A stretch of 64,000 nt of DNA from Posidonia oceanica (lineage: Eukaryota > Streptophyta > Magnoliopsida > Alismatales > Posidoniaceae), in NCBI GenBank assembly GCA_037176725.1, contig JAZBRS010000026.1:64210501-64274500 (forward strand). The letters run 5' to 3'. A program made the position numbers and the translations under genes. Positions 45,771 to 57,924 of the stretch are shown here, piece after piece. Under the pieces are notes generated by a model, which made no database searches, had not been told where the DNA came from, and was given only the letters and a program-made list of their open reading frames with translations. Numbering within the stretch: position 1 is the first letter of the stretch; every line of letters begins with the position of its first letter.

Positions 45771-45992
45771 GCTAATGTTTCCGACAACCACTCTGTGAAT
45801 GCAGAACAGTGCGTTATGCATGGATGCGTGCTGGCGGGAATGCGAAGGAAGTGATCATGATATTCAATGCATGACCCTAGATAACAAGGTTCCTCCATCA
45901 CTACCGGCTTCAATTTGTATACCGGGTTGGCTTAGGAATTTTTCTCACCACCTAAGGCAAACTGACATATGTGTGAATGCAATTTGTCATAA

Positions 45993-46588
45993 TTAGGTGC
46001 CCTTTCATAGAGTGTAGCCTATACTCTTCATAGAGACCGTCGTCTTATGACACGCGGGTTGGTGAGTGGGAGGTCCATGATGTTCCCAGGTGTTGGGAAA
46101 AAAGGCGGTTTACCTCTTCTCTGCTAGCCGCATTGGCTCTATTTGTCACAATCAGGTGTCCCTTCATCGAATGTTGCCTACATTCTTGACAGAGGCCGTC
46201 GTCTTGTGACCCAGAATTAATGAATGATGGGTCCATTAATACCGTTGGCTTAGTTGTCAGAATCAGGTGTCCTTTCATCGAATGTTGCCTACATTCTTGA
46301 TAGAGACCGTCGTCTTCTAACCCAGAAGTTAGTGAACGATGGGTCCACTAATACCGTTGGCTTATTCGCCAGAATCAGGTGTCCTCTCATCGAATGGTGC
46401 CTACATTCTTGATAGAGACCGTCGTCTTTTGACTCGGGAGTTAGTAAACGATGGGTCCACTAATACCATTGGCTTATTCGCCAGAATCAGGTGTCCTCTC
46501 ATCGAATGTTGCCTACATTCTCGATAGAGACCGTTGTCTTCTGACCCGGGAGTTAGTGAACGATGGGTCCACTAATACCGTTGGCTTT
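45993..46588 (+). repeat. Array B: about 112-bp tandem repeats
   Basis: Five units. The CAGGTGTCC word starts at 46,153, 46,264, 46,376 and 46,488, with a decayed first unit from about 45,993. Each unit contains ACCGTCGTCTT and GATGGGTCCACTAATACCG. Confidence 0.85.
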
Positions 46589-46719
46589 GCTTTGTTGACC
46601 TGGTGGTGCTCCAGGGTACCTGCTTTTTGATTGGTTTGCTTTGTTTATCTGGTTGTGCTCTGGGTTTGCTTTGGGGACACGGCCACAGGGGTTGCCCGAG
46701 GGGGTCAAACAGAAAATTA

Positions 46720-47310
46720 AAGCCTGAGATGGATCAGTGATCCAACACTCAGAAACAACGAGCTGGATCGGTGATCCATCACTCGGAAATCAACCTTTAG
46801 GCGTTACCCAAAGGGAAAGCTAAAATAAAAAGACTGAGCTGGATCGGTGATCCAACACTCAAGGACAACGAGCTAGATCAGTGATCCAACACTCGGAAAT
46901 CAACATTTAGGCGTTACCCAATGGGAAAGCTGAAATAAAATAGACTGAGCTGGATCAGTGATCCAACACCCAGGGACAATGAGCTGGATCGGTGATCCAA
47001 CACTCAGAAATCAACCTTTAGGCGTTACCCAAAGGGAAAGCTGGAATAAAACAGACTGAGCTGGATCGGTGATCCAACACTCAGAGACAACGAGCTGGAT
47101 CGGTGATCCAATACTCGGAAATCAACCTTTAGGCGTTATCCAAAGGGAAAGCTGCAATAAAACAAACTGAGCTAGATCAGTGATCCAACACTCAGAAATC
47201 AATCTTTAGGCGTTACCCAAAGGGAAAGCTGAAATAAAACAAACTGAGCTGGGTCGGTGATCCAACACTCGGAAATCAACCTTTAGGCGTTACCCAAAGG
47301 GATAGCTGAA
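46720..47310 (+). repeat. Array C: 111/77-bp repeats with GGATC-GATCC palindromes
   Basis: TTTAGGCGTTACCC recurs at 46,796, 46,906, 47,017, 47,128, 47,205 and 47,282, giving periods of 111 bp (two palindrome modules) and then 77 bp (one). Each module carries GAGCTGGATCGGTGATCC, an imperfect palindrome. Confidence 0.85.
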
Positions 47311-47690
47311 ATAAAACACTGAGGGGGTTGCCCAAGGTAAAGCTGCCATAAAACACCGAGGGGGTTGCCCAAGGTAAAGCTGCAATAAAACACCGAGGGG
47401 GTTGCCCAAGGTAAAGCTGCAATAAAACACCGAGGGGGTTTCCCAAGGTAAAGCCGAGATAAAACATCGAGGGGGTTGCCCAAGGGAAAGCTGAAATAAA
47501 AATCACCGAGGGGGTTGCCCAAGGGAAAGCTAAAATAAAAATCACCAAGGGGGTTGTCCAAGGAAAATTGAAATAAAAATCACCAAGGGGGTTGCCCAAG
47601 GGAAAGTTGAAATAAAAGTCATGCCAAGGGGGTTGCCCAAGGAAAACTGAAATAAAAATCACCAAGGGGGTTGCCCAAGGGAATAAAAGG
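47311..47690 (+). repeat. Array D: 37-44-bp tandem repeats
   Basis: About ten units of CACCGAGGGGGTTGCCCAAG followed by GTAAAGCTGCAATAAAA. It shares GGGGGTTGCCC with array A and AAAGCTGAAATAAAA with array C, so the arrays seem to be built from common modules. Confidence 0.85.
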
Positions 47691-47734
47691 ATACTTCTTT
47701 GGCTTTGTTTGCCTGGTTGTGCTCCGGGATTCTG

Positions 47735-48010
47735 AGCAGTCCGAGAGTTCAAAAATCATGATGGCCTCATTTCCATGTGCATTCGAGCTTGTAGAAGCCT
47801 TTGGAATTGGAAAAAAAATGATGTGGAGGCTTCCTGGCGACATTCAACATTTTAAATTGCTCTAAAGTATTGGACGCTGTATATTCCTGCGTCCAACATA
47901 TGATGCTAGAACTGATGGCATCCAATGTCTAAACAGTCTTTTTGGTGTACGACGCTATGCTTCTTTGCATCCAACGTATGACGCTAACCTTTCTAGCGTC
48001 CAACGTGTGG
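47735..48010 (+). repeat. Left copy of a direct repeat flanking the PMD gene
   Basis: GAGCTTGTAGAAGCCTTTGG and, further on, TTGGACGCT...GCGTCCAACATATGATGCTAG align with 57,245-57,560 (AACTTGTAGAAGCCTCTGG and TTGGATGCA...GCGTCCAACGTAGGATGCTAG) in the same direction. It lies just upstream of the PMD gene and may hold its promoter. No TATA box is obvious. Confidence 0.6.
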
Positions 48011-50998
48011 CCTTTAACACAGCCCGACTCCATAGCTTCCTCATTTTCCTGCTTCCACCTCTCTTCTCCTTCTTCTTTGGCGATATTCAGCTCTCCTCCA
48101 CCTTCGAATCATCCGGCGTGAGGCAGTGGTCGGCGTTGGCGCACGTGCGGCGACTAGGGCACGGACGGCAGTGCACCCAGCGTGAGGTGGTTTCTGACTG
48201 TCCGGTGACTCCGACGATGGCATGCAGGTATGCTCTCCTCCTCCCCTGCCGTTCCCCCTTTTCCAGTGACAACAAACCCTGATGGAGTCTATTCCTCTTT
48301 CCCTCTTTTTGTTCATTCAATTGATGCCGAGATTTGGCCAAGCATATATGAGGCCGAAGAAGTTGGCCCGGAAGGGGGAAGGCACGTCGATGTTCGGTGG
48401 GTCTGAGCCGACCCTGGTGGCGGAGGTGGTTGTCCCTAAGGTGGCGGAGCTAGCGGTGGCGGAGTCGGAGGCGGTGATACCAGCGACAGATGAGGCCGAG
48501 GTGGCAGCATCGGCAGACGTGCCTGAGGTGGTGGCACCGGCGGATGTGCCCGAGGTGGCGGCATGCGTCGTGGAGTATGAGGCGGTAGTCGTTGAAGAGA
48601 TTGAGGCGGCAGTCGTCAAGGAGACTGAGGCAACGAGCGCTTCTGTTGGCTTGGAGGGTTCCAACTCTTCAGCCATTTTGGCGAGGACTCCGAGAGCACG
48701 GGGTCAGATAGCGAGGACTCTGGTCCTGCAGAGGAAGCAGCCGCACCAGTAGTTGAGGATGAGTCTTGGTACCAGAGGATCCTGGAGTTTGTCCACCGGG
48801 AGGCAGAGGGCGACGCTGGCACTCCTCCGGACTTCACGCGGGCTCACATACCCCGTGACGAGGTGTAGGCCTCGGGTCCGCATAGGGATGCGACCTGAGC
48901 CGAGCTCACAGTAGCCACGTTGGCGGCCAGGTAATCACACTTCCCATTCAAATTCAATTTATTATCATATTTTTGACTTGATCTGACAATTTTCCTTTCT
49001 TTGCAGAGTCGGGCTCCCCCCGTCGTACGTTGTCACTGGGGCCCAGTCGTTAGGTGCTACAGGATGCTGGCGCCCTTTCAGTAGGAGCGGCTCCGACAGA
49101 TGGGGTTTGGGCACTTCCTATCCCTCCCCATCTTCCAGATTGATATGGAACTCCTGGAGTCTATGGCTGAGCGTTACCACCACCACACAAGCTTGTTTGT
49201 GACCAGAGTCGGCAAGTTCATCATTTCTCTGGAGGACATGGTGCGCAAGACCAGACTTAGAGTGACAGGACGTCCGGTGACTGGTTCTGTACACTCCGAC
49301 TACTCTTCTATGATGGCGAAGCTGGTGGGGAGGAGAGTCGTCATGTACGGGCCACACCTTTTTGTGACTTCTTCGGCGGTTCAACGTGTCGAGGACTCCC
49401 AGGAGACTGCTACAGAGCCTGGATAGGACGCGGATCAGTAGCTCCGTGCTTTTCTTTTAGTTTTGTTCAGGGACCTGCTCTTCAGCCATGCCACTTCGTG
49501 GGTTTCGGTAGTGTTTTGGCCCCTGCTTGCCGACTTAGACCGAGTAGGGGAGTATGCTTCTGGAGTCGCGAGCTTGTCTTTCTTGTATACCATGCTCTTC
49601 AAGTTTTCTGATGGTTGTTCCCGTCAGTTTGGTGGGAATTTGCCATTTTTTTAGGTATATCGACTTTCCCTGCTTATTTAAGCTTTAATATCCTTTACTT
49701 TGCATGCTTGACTGATGATTTGCTTTTTTTACTTGCAGATGTGGATATGGGACCATTTCACGTTCATGAGGCCCATCCCACCTTCTGTTCCCGAGGCGGG
49801 GATGCCTTTCCCGCGGGGACTATATTGGAGCGAGGCGAATTGTGCACCTGAGGCGATCGCTGGCCATCGCTATGTAAGGCGTCTCTTTTTTGAGATGCTT
49901 GTTCCTGCCTAGGTAATCTTCTTTCCATATGCTCTCTTCTGATATTCTATTAATATATCTGCCTTTTAGTTTTACAGATTCACTGTTTGCTTCTTAGGTG
50001 ATCTGGCGTCCATACGCCGAGGGGGAGCATGAGGATGTCCCCGAGATAGCTTGGGACCGAGTTGTTTTCAACTGGGACATCTGGCTCCACTGCTGGAACC
50101 ACTGCCACTTCCAGTAGATCAGTCGGGCACTCAAGCAGCTAGGGCGTCGTCAGGAGCAGCCCAGAGCTCACCCATTCAGGGTTTGGCGAGAGATACGGGG
50201 AAGAGGTGGACGCACTCGCCACTGGGTCGACACTTACGATCCACAATTGCTGGACTGGGTTCGAGGTGGCTCCACTACCCCTGTTGATGCGTCCGCTGAG
50301 GATGAGTTGGCTTGGGCCAGGTGGATGGACGACCAGTTTAGCGGGCTCATGGTTTTCCATCACTCCCATTTTCTAGGGCGATCGAACCTTCCCATGGGTG
50401 ACACCGCTCCTGATGTGGCAGCGATGACTGTGGATGAGCTGTGGGAGTCCATCCGCTCTCATAGGATATAAATGGAGATAACAGTGAGTATTTAGCTTTA
50501 TGTTTCAATTTGTATTGCTTGCATTTCTTGACAGCTAACTTGTTTGGAACTTGCCCCATGCAGCTGAGGACTACTGACGAGTATAGTCAGCGCGAGCGTG
50601 ACCTAGTGAGGCGTGTTGCTGAGCTGACCAAGGAGGTTGAGCGTCTGCGAGCCTCTGCTTCTCAAGTTTGCATTTATTTTTATTTTTATAGCATAGTTGT
50701 TTGTCTTGAAAACTGTGCTAATCACGCCTTCTTTGCTTTTGCAGCCCTTGACCAGCTTTGCCCCTCCACCGGGTCATGCCGAGGAGATTTCCCACCTTTA
50801 GAGTACGGTAAGTATAGCAGTATACTTTCCCTTTTATATTCTTTATTCAGTTCTGACTAGGGTTCTGGCCTTTGCAGATTGATGATCTTCAGAGGGAGCT
50901 GTCTTTTCGGGCTAGTGACCAGGCTTCCCAGCTTGCTCGTCGGGATGCGCGAGTTCAGGAGCTGGAGCAGTAGGTACAGGCTGCTGTTAGTGACTTGG

Positions 50999-53900
50999 TG
51001 TTGACACCCCATTTTGACAGGCTGAATTAACGGATCTATCGGGCGGCTAGGAAAAACCTAAAACCACACCCTCCCTTTCAACCTAAAGCCATCCAAAACT
51101 TTAGCCTAAAACCATCCAAGACCTTAGCCTAAAACCATCCAAATCTAGGCTCAAACCCACACCATTCTCTTCCTCTTTTCCCTCAAAACAAGCCCAAACT
51201 CAACCTAGGATGGCACCCCTTTCCCGAACCCAAAAACTACCCAAAAACCATAGGAAAACTCACCCCTCCTGACTTAGCAAACCCACCAAAAAGCCCTTAA
51301 AATTTCAAACCAAAACCACTCCCAAAAACCCTAGAAAACTTAGGCAAAACTACCCTTTTTCTACACCTCAAAACCCCTCCAAAACTTTCTCAAAACCAAA
51401 CTGAATAGGACTAAGACTAGAGACCCTAGACCACACACCCACCAAATTTCACCCCTTTTCAAAACCTCTAAAACCTCCTTTTGGCCAAATTATCCTTTTC
51501 TCTCTCCTGGATTACTCTTTTCTCTCTCCTCTCTCTCTCTCCTGATTATCCTCCTTCTTTTCACCTCCTTTTCTCCTTCTTTTTTACCTGGTAGTGGGCC
51601 CCCCTTGTGCTTCCATCTGTCCTCAACCTTATTCCTATTTTTATTTTATTTTTACCATTTTCCCTGATTTTCTAATATTTATTTTCCTTCCACTCCTATC
51701 TTTCTCCTTTCCTCCTCCATTTCTTCCTTTTCTTTTTCCTTTTCCCCTTCTTTTCCTCCCTTCCACTAAATCCTTAAAAAACCTTTAAAAACCTTTAAAA
51801 CTCTAAGACAAAAGAGAAACAAATCAAAATCCTAAAAAGAAATAATTAAAAAACTTAAACAAACAATTAAAAACAAAAACCTAACTAAACCCAACTAAAA
51901 AGAGAAACCAAGAATGTAAGCTAAAAAATGCAAAACAAACAAAAAGAAAATACTATAAAATCAAAGAAAAAACCAAAATATAATCAAAGCAGGCTAGAGT
52001 AAAAATCCTACTAAAAATAATCAAGAACAAATCCTAAAAACATTAAGACAAGTAATTAATTAAAAAACACTTAACAAATCTCAAAGAAACAATAAAAAAA
52101 AAACTCGAAACAATTTAAAAACATTTAATTGAAAAAGTTAACAAGAAAAACTTAACTAAAAAATATTAAAAAGAATTTAACCAACAAAATAAAAAAAAAC
52201 AATTTAAAGAAAACTTAAATCCTAAAAACTTAAATCAAAAGAGAAGTTTAAACAATTAAAACAATCAAAAAAAAAAACTTAAAAGAAGGAAACCATTAAC
52301 AAATTCAAAAGAGTAATCAAGAAAAAAGAGAATTAAAAAAAAAACATTATGCTTTGAAACAAATCCAAAAAAAGGAGAAACGAAAACTTAATCTTTTCTT
52401 TCTTTCTTTTCTTCTTTCTTTTTCTTTCCTATTTCTTCTTCTTCTTTTTTATTTTAATTTCTTTCCCTCCCCCCTCTGTTACAGCACACTTCTTTCTCCT
52501 TCTCCTCTTTGTCTGCTATCTCTTTTTTCAGCCAACACCTTCACCTACAATCGACAACACACCACCAGACCTGACCGTCCTTCACACCTGCACCTGTCCA
52601 GACCGACATGCGCCGCCCACCGCGGCCGTGCCACCAGAGACCTGCCACCACCCCTCCTTGGCACTCAAGTGCACGAACCCAAGCCATAACCCAAAGACCA
52701 GGGGAACCAAAAGAAAAGACAAGAGAAGACATCCAGAACCCATCCACAGACCTTCCTCTCTCCCTTGTGCACTCCACTAGAAGAAAGAAGCCAAGCAACC
52801 CAAGAATTCACGACCGGAACAGACCATTTGAACCAATTTTTTTCTCTCCAAAAGCTTCCAACACACATACTCCACTGAAGAACTTCCACTACAGGCATCC
52901 AAAAATTCCCAAACTCCACCATCCTACTCACCAAGCTCCCACCTTCACAACCCACCCAACATCTCACCGCGAAACGCCCCACAGTCCATACACTCCACTA
53001 CAAACACCTTTACCCCTTTTTTTCTTCAAAACTTCAAACGGCCATAACTTCCTCCACACTCAGTGGAATTCACTTCTGCTTCTTCCCACACGTCCCTCGA
53101 ACAACCACCTAGCCGCCTGTGCACTTGCCTCGGCCTGGAGGGCCATACACCGCTGTACCCACCTCAGCCTTCACAGCAAGAGCTCGGCCGAACCAGATCT
53201 TACCCCGGGCTGTAGAACTCACTTCTGGAAGCTCCGTCGTCTTCCTCGGACCTCCGGCGACGCCCCCGAACCCCCCAGCACCAGCAGCCGCCGCCACGTG
53301 CTGTCACCACTCCTCCCCGGCCGGCCAAAAGCCACCTAGGTGGGTGGCCCTCTCCAACGTGTGAAGCAGGTGAAACCACTCTCCTCCGGTTTCCTCTCCT
53401 TCCCCTCTCTCTTCTCGGCTTTTCCCCAGGCCGTTTCGACCACCATGCTGCCCGCACGAGGTCGCCGGAGTAGTCGTCTTCTCCGGCACCGGCAGCTCCA
53501 GCCGCGAACCAAGCCGCCGTCCGACGCCCCCACGCACCGCCGCATGCCGCCCGCTGCTCCGCCACACCGCGCCGGTCCCCCCCGCACTCTGCCTGCACCG
53601 CACCGACCACTCTTCCACCGTTCCAGGGAACTCGCCGGCGAGCCACGGCAGCCGCTCCTGTAGCCCCCCATTCGGCCTCCTTTTTATTTTTTTTGTTAAC
53701 TTAGTTTATTTTCCTCGCATTGCATTGCCATCATATTAAGTTTCTAATATTGCATTTAGGTCCAGATTAGTTTAAGACTTATTTAATTCTGATTTAAAAT
53801 CATATTGAATTGTGGTTAAAACCTATAATCTTGCCTATTTGCACTTTCATCCCTATGCAGTTCATTTTCTTTAGTTGTCTTTTAAATTAAGTCCTGCATG

Positions 53901-56355
53901 TTTCTTTTATTACATGATGGTCCTCTGCTGTTGTGGTTCTAATTTTATTTCTTAAATCTAGTCCAGTTAGTTGCCTTATTTGCATATCAGTCCAATCCTA
54001 GCTCAACATAGCTTGCTGCGCTTTACTATCTGCTCCAGCACCTTTTTATTTTTGCAATCAGGTGCTTTAGTTGTTAAATGCCATTTAAATGCTTGCTGTT
54101 ACCTTATTAAATTGCTGTTAAGTCCTGATCTTTACCTTATTTGCAATGTGGTCCTCTGATCTGTTATCGAGCATTCAATTTTCATCTTTTCTTTACTGCA
54201 TTGCATTTTTAGTCCATGCTTCCTGATTTTTGCGCATAGGCCCTCTGCATGATGCACAGCATGCATTTAGCTTGCATTTTTCTTACAAAAATTGCATTTC
54301 AACCCCTGCATGTTTTAAAATTGCATATAGATCCTTTGTATGATTGCAGAGCTTATTCCAATGCATGTTTACCTTATTAGATTGCATTTTAAACCCCGCA
54401 TCTTGCAAAATTGCATTCAGACCCCCTAATTTCCAAAAACCCTGCATAAGAAGCCCTGAACTTTTCAAAATCTTTGCATTTAGACCCCCATTCTTTCAAA
54501 AATTGCATATAAGTCCCCTTTTTCTGAAAAGTCATCCCTAAGTCTCTTCTTGCATTCCGCACGCATTGCATCCTTGCATCCGGCATCCCTTGCACACACT
54601 TAAGTATGTCTAGCTCCCCTGAATATGGGAGGACCTGTTTTGCACACCCCTTAGGTCCCTTTTACACTTAGATCTTATCTTCTCCCCTGTTCTGGCCTCC
54701 TGCCTTGAAGTCTGGATATCTTTAGATCTGGCCGTTGGATCTTCTCAAATAAGCTGCCAGGACGACCCCAGCGGAGCGCTCTTCAGCATGGACAATCAGA
54801 TTTCAGATCAGGCTTCAGGTTTCCAAGGTAAGTCCTCTTGAACTTCGGTAGCATCGTTTGCATATCATTCGCATTGCATGGCTTTTGCGCACTCCTTTTC
54901 GCTTTGTTTTCTTGCACCGTTTTGCGTGCCGCTTTGTTTCTCGCACCGTTTTGCGTACCGCTCTATTTTCTCGCACCGTTTTGCATGCTGCCTTGTTTTC
55001 CTGCACCGTTTTGTGTGCCGCTTTGTTTTCCTACACCGTTTTGCGTGCCGCTTTGTTTTCTTGCACCATTTTGCGTGCCGCTTGGTTTTATTGCATCGTT
55101 TTGCGTGTCGCCCTGTTTTCCTACACCGTTTTGCGTGCCGCTTTGTTTTCTCGCACCGTTTTGCGTGCCGCTCTGTTATCTTGCACCGTTTTGCGTGCCG
55201 TTCTGTTTTCTTGCACCGTTTTGCGTGCTGCTTTGTTTTCTCGCACCGTTTTACGTGCCACTTTGTTTTCTCGCACTGTTTTGCGTGCCGCTTGTTTTCT
55301 TGCACCGTTTCGCGTGCCTAGCTTTATTTCTCGCACCGCTTTGCATGCCGCACTGTTTCTTGCATCGTTTTGCATGCCGCTCTGTTTTCTTACACCGTTT
55401 TGCGTGCCCTGCTTTGTTTCTCACATCATTTTGCCTGCCGCTTTGTTTTCTTGCACCGTTTTGCGTGCCGCTTTGTTTTCTTGCACCGTTCTACATGCCG
55501 TTTTTGTTTTTCGCACTGTTTCGTGTTCTTGCTTCGATTCTCGCACCGTTTTACGTTCTTACTTCGTTTCTCGCATCGTTTTGCGTATCGACCTCGTTTC
55601 TTGCATCGTTTTGCGTTCTTGCTTCGTTTCTCGCACCGTTTTGCGTGTTTTACGTTGTTTCCCTTGCATGTCGCCCGCATTTCCTGTTTTCACCGCTGTT
55701 TTGTTTTATTGCCTGCATTTGCATATAGGGCAGTGATACTTACTGCCTGGAGTTCTCTCGAGCCAGGTTTCGCCCGGTTCGGAATACAGACAGCGTTGCT
55801 GAGCGCTTAGATTGCATTTTTACTTTCTTGCATTGCATTCCCTCACTTAGAGCACACCTTTGAGCATTTAGGTAGGCATTCATTGGCACTTAGGCATTCA
55901 AAGTCTGCATTTCCCTACGTATGCGAGCGTAAGCCTAGAAAGACCGATTCTCGGGCATGTCGGGGGTGCCTAACACCTTCCCCGCACGTAACAGGAGTCC
56001 TTGCCCTCTCTCTTGGCCCGTAATGACCATACTGCCCTTATCCTAGGCACGAGTCACATCATTTGCATTCATTTGCATCTCATTCCTTCTGCATTGCCTT
56101 GCATTGCATCTTTTGCTTGGTTTTGCGTGGTTATTCACGCATTTCCCCGGTTTTCCTTGTCTCCTGATCTAATAGACTTGGTGGCGACTCCGATTTTGTC
56201 TTATCTTCTTCTTTCCTTTCTCTTTTCCATTTTTTAAATGTTTTCGAGTTAAGTCTTCCTTCTCGGACATAGCCGCTAATAGTGAGCCTGATTCTGATCG
56301 ATGCACGCGAGCTTTGGCAGTGTGCATGGACGATCTGAACACCGGGATTACTACA
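50999..56355 (+). mobile_element. Solo LTR 2 of the Ogre-like family, TSD CTTGG
   Basis: TGTTGACACCCCATTTTGAC to GGGATTACTACA, 5,357 bp, with CTTGG at 50,994-50,998 and 56,356-56,360. It is most similar to solo LTR 1; long stretches such as CCATAGGAAAACTCACCC are shared. Modules: oligopyrimidine tracts (51,490-51,770 and 52,390-52,530), GC-rich block (53,100-53,680), TTGCATTTT repeats (54,180-54,560), conserved block (54,715-54,835), 30-bp repeats (54,890-55,660), U5-like end (55,935-56,355). It interrupts coiled-coil exon 7 of the PMD gene. Confidence 0.9.
54890..55660 (+). repeat. 30-bp tandem repeats in solo LTR 2
   Basis: About 25 units of TTTTGCGTGCCGCTTTG plus TTTTCTTGCACCG. The period is divisible by three, so several long frames are open without being genes. 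Confidence 0.9.
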
Positions 56356-57244
56356 CTTGGGATCTACTCGTCAGCTTGCTGATGAGAGGGTAGCTGAGAT
56401 TGCCTGGCTTGCTGCGCAGCAACAAGCCCCACTAGCGATTGGTTCGGCTACGGAGGTTGCTGTGTTGAAGAGGCAACTGGAGGCGACTTAGGAGGTATAA
56501 CTTGCTATTCTTCTTTTAAATTCATATTTCTACTTATGCTAATGGGTTGCTGTTTCTTTTCGGTCCCTTCTTGCAGGATCTAGCAATGAGCCGTGGCATG
56601 GCAGCTCAGCTTAAGGGCGAGGTGATGCATTACCGAGCTGAGGCCGTGCATGGTAGTCTTGCCACTGGTCGCCCAGTCCCTCTTCCTTCGTTGTTCATGT
56701 CGAGGCATCGCTCCGACAGTTGTCGTCCACCAGGTGGGGGGTCTCAGGTTGTGTCCCAGGCTTCTTCAGGCGGTTCGACACGTCAGCCGGTTCGGCCTCC
56801 TACAGTTCCTTCTTCGGCTCCTCCTTCGGTTCCTCCTTCAGCTCTCGAGGGTGAGGGGGAGAGTGCCCCGTAGCTACTGTTGTTTTCTTTTTTTCTTTTC
56901 AGCACTTGTAGCTCAGGGGTATGCCCCGGTGATATTGTACAAAACTCAGATTTATAAATGATAAAGATTTTCTGCACACTTAGCAAACTTGTCAAATGTT
57001 TTCTTTTATCTTTAACTTTCTCTAAGTTGAAAATGAACTAAAATAACCAATAATGGGGGAGCACCTCCAAATAATGGCTTTTAATTCAATTTAACTTGAA
57101 ACAAGCTTAATTACGTGTAATAATATACAAATGACAGAGTTATGAAGAAAAGTTTCACCTACGAGCTTTAATTCTGAATTCCGCGACCGTTGGCGCTTTA
57201 ACAAGTTAATAACTTAATGTAAACTACAACAGGTGATTCTGGAT

Positions 57245-57560
57245 AGCCCGGAGGTCCAAAAAATATGAAACCAATGTCCACACGTGTATTTCAACTTGTA
57301 GAAGCCTCTGGAACTGGTAGAAATTGGTTTGGCATTTTGTCCACGGATTTGGAGCGCCATGAGCGAAGTTCAGCGACTTAAGCTGTTGAAAAGCGTTGGA
57401 TGCAACTGTGTGTGCGTCCAACGTAGGATGCTAGAACAGATTGCGTCCAATCAACTCTTATTTATTTTTTTCTTTTTTTGCTGTGTTGGACGCCAGAATA
57501 GGTTGCTCGAATGTATGCCGCATTATTTTGCAACGTCCAACACATATCAGTATTTTTCTG
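57245..57560 (+). repeat. Right copy of the direct repeat flanking the PMD gene
   Basis: It aligns with 47,735-48,010 (see there) and contains three TCCAACG/TTGGACGC-type sites. No gene follows it in the plus direction, so it looks like a promoter region without its gene. Confidence 0.55.
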
Positions 57561-57924
57561 CAGAGAAACTTGAAAAATAATCATATTAGACCATCTAGGG
57601 TGCCCCTTGTCCCTAGTCCAAAGAAAAATAATAAACAAATATGTACATATATTGCTTGAAATAAACTTAGGTGGAGGATAATAAATCTGGCCTCAAATTT
57701 GTTGTCTAAATGAAAATGGTATACTTAACAAGGGGTTGTTTCTTCTCGCCTCGTAAGCGGATACCAAGTGACTGTCCTGAATGGGAGAAGTCAGAATGCG
57801 ACGTGGGGTCGCTAATGCCCGAGATTTTTTATCATTGGCCAGATTTGTTATCAGTTTCATGAAGTTATGTTGGTTGGGTAGATTTACCCTACTTTCTATT
57901 TTTCTGGATTTTTGATCTTTTGCT

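Larger units (their letters stand above)
48217..56873 (+). pseudogene. PMD protein gene carried antisense in E3, split by solo LTR 2
   Basis: The start is either ATG 48,217 (MAC, donor CAG|GTATGC at 48,227, acceptor near 48,331) or ATG 48,324 (MPRFGQAYMRPKKLARKGEG). Exons are 48,332-48,930, 49,007-49,654, 49,739-49,912, 49,998-50,483, 50,564-50,665, 50,745-50,807, 50,878-50,998 joined to 56,361-56,494, and 56,577-56,873. The first exon encodes an acidic Val/Ala/Glu-rich tail. The PMD core reads RLRQMGFGHFLSLPIF, then TRVGKFIISLEDMVRKTRLR, and later WIWDHFTFMRP and VIWRPYAEGEHED. Coiled coils and a Ser/Pro-rich end follow. Exon order matches the E1 copy. One frameshift (about 48,670) and about a dozen stops, mostly TAG, make it a pseudogene. 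Confidence 0.75.

Noticed and set aside
47276..47752. 158-codon minus-strand frame with PWATPL-type repeats
   Set aside because: Translation of tandem array D.
54838..55810. Open frames of up to 296 codons
   Set aside because: Same cause in solo LTR 2; no domain, no start context, low complexity.
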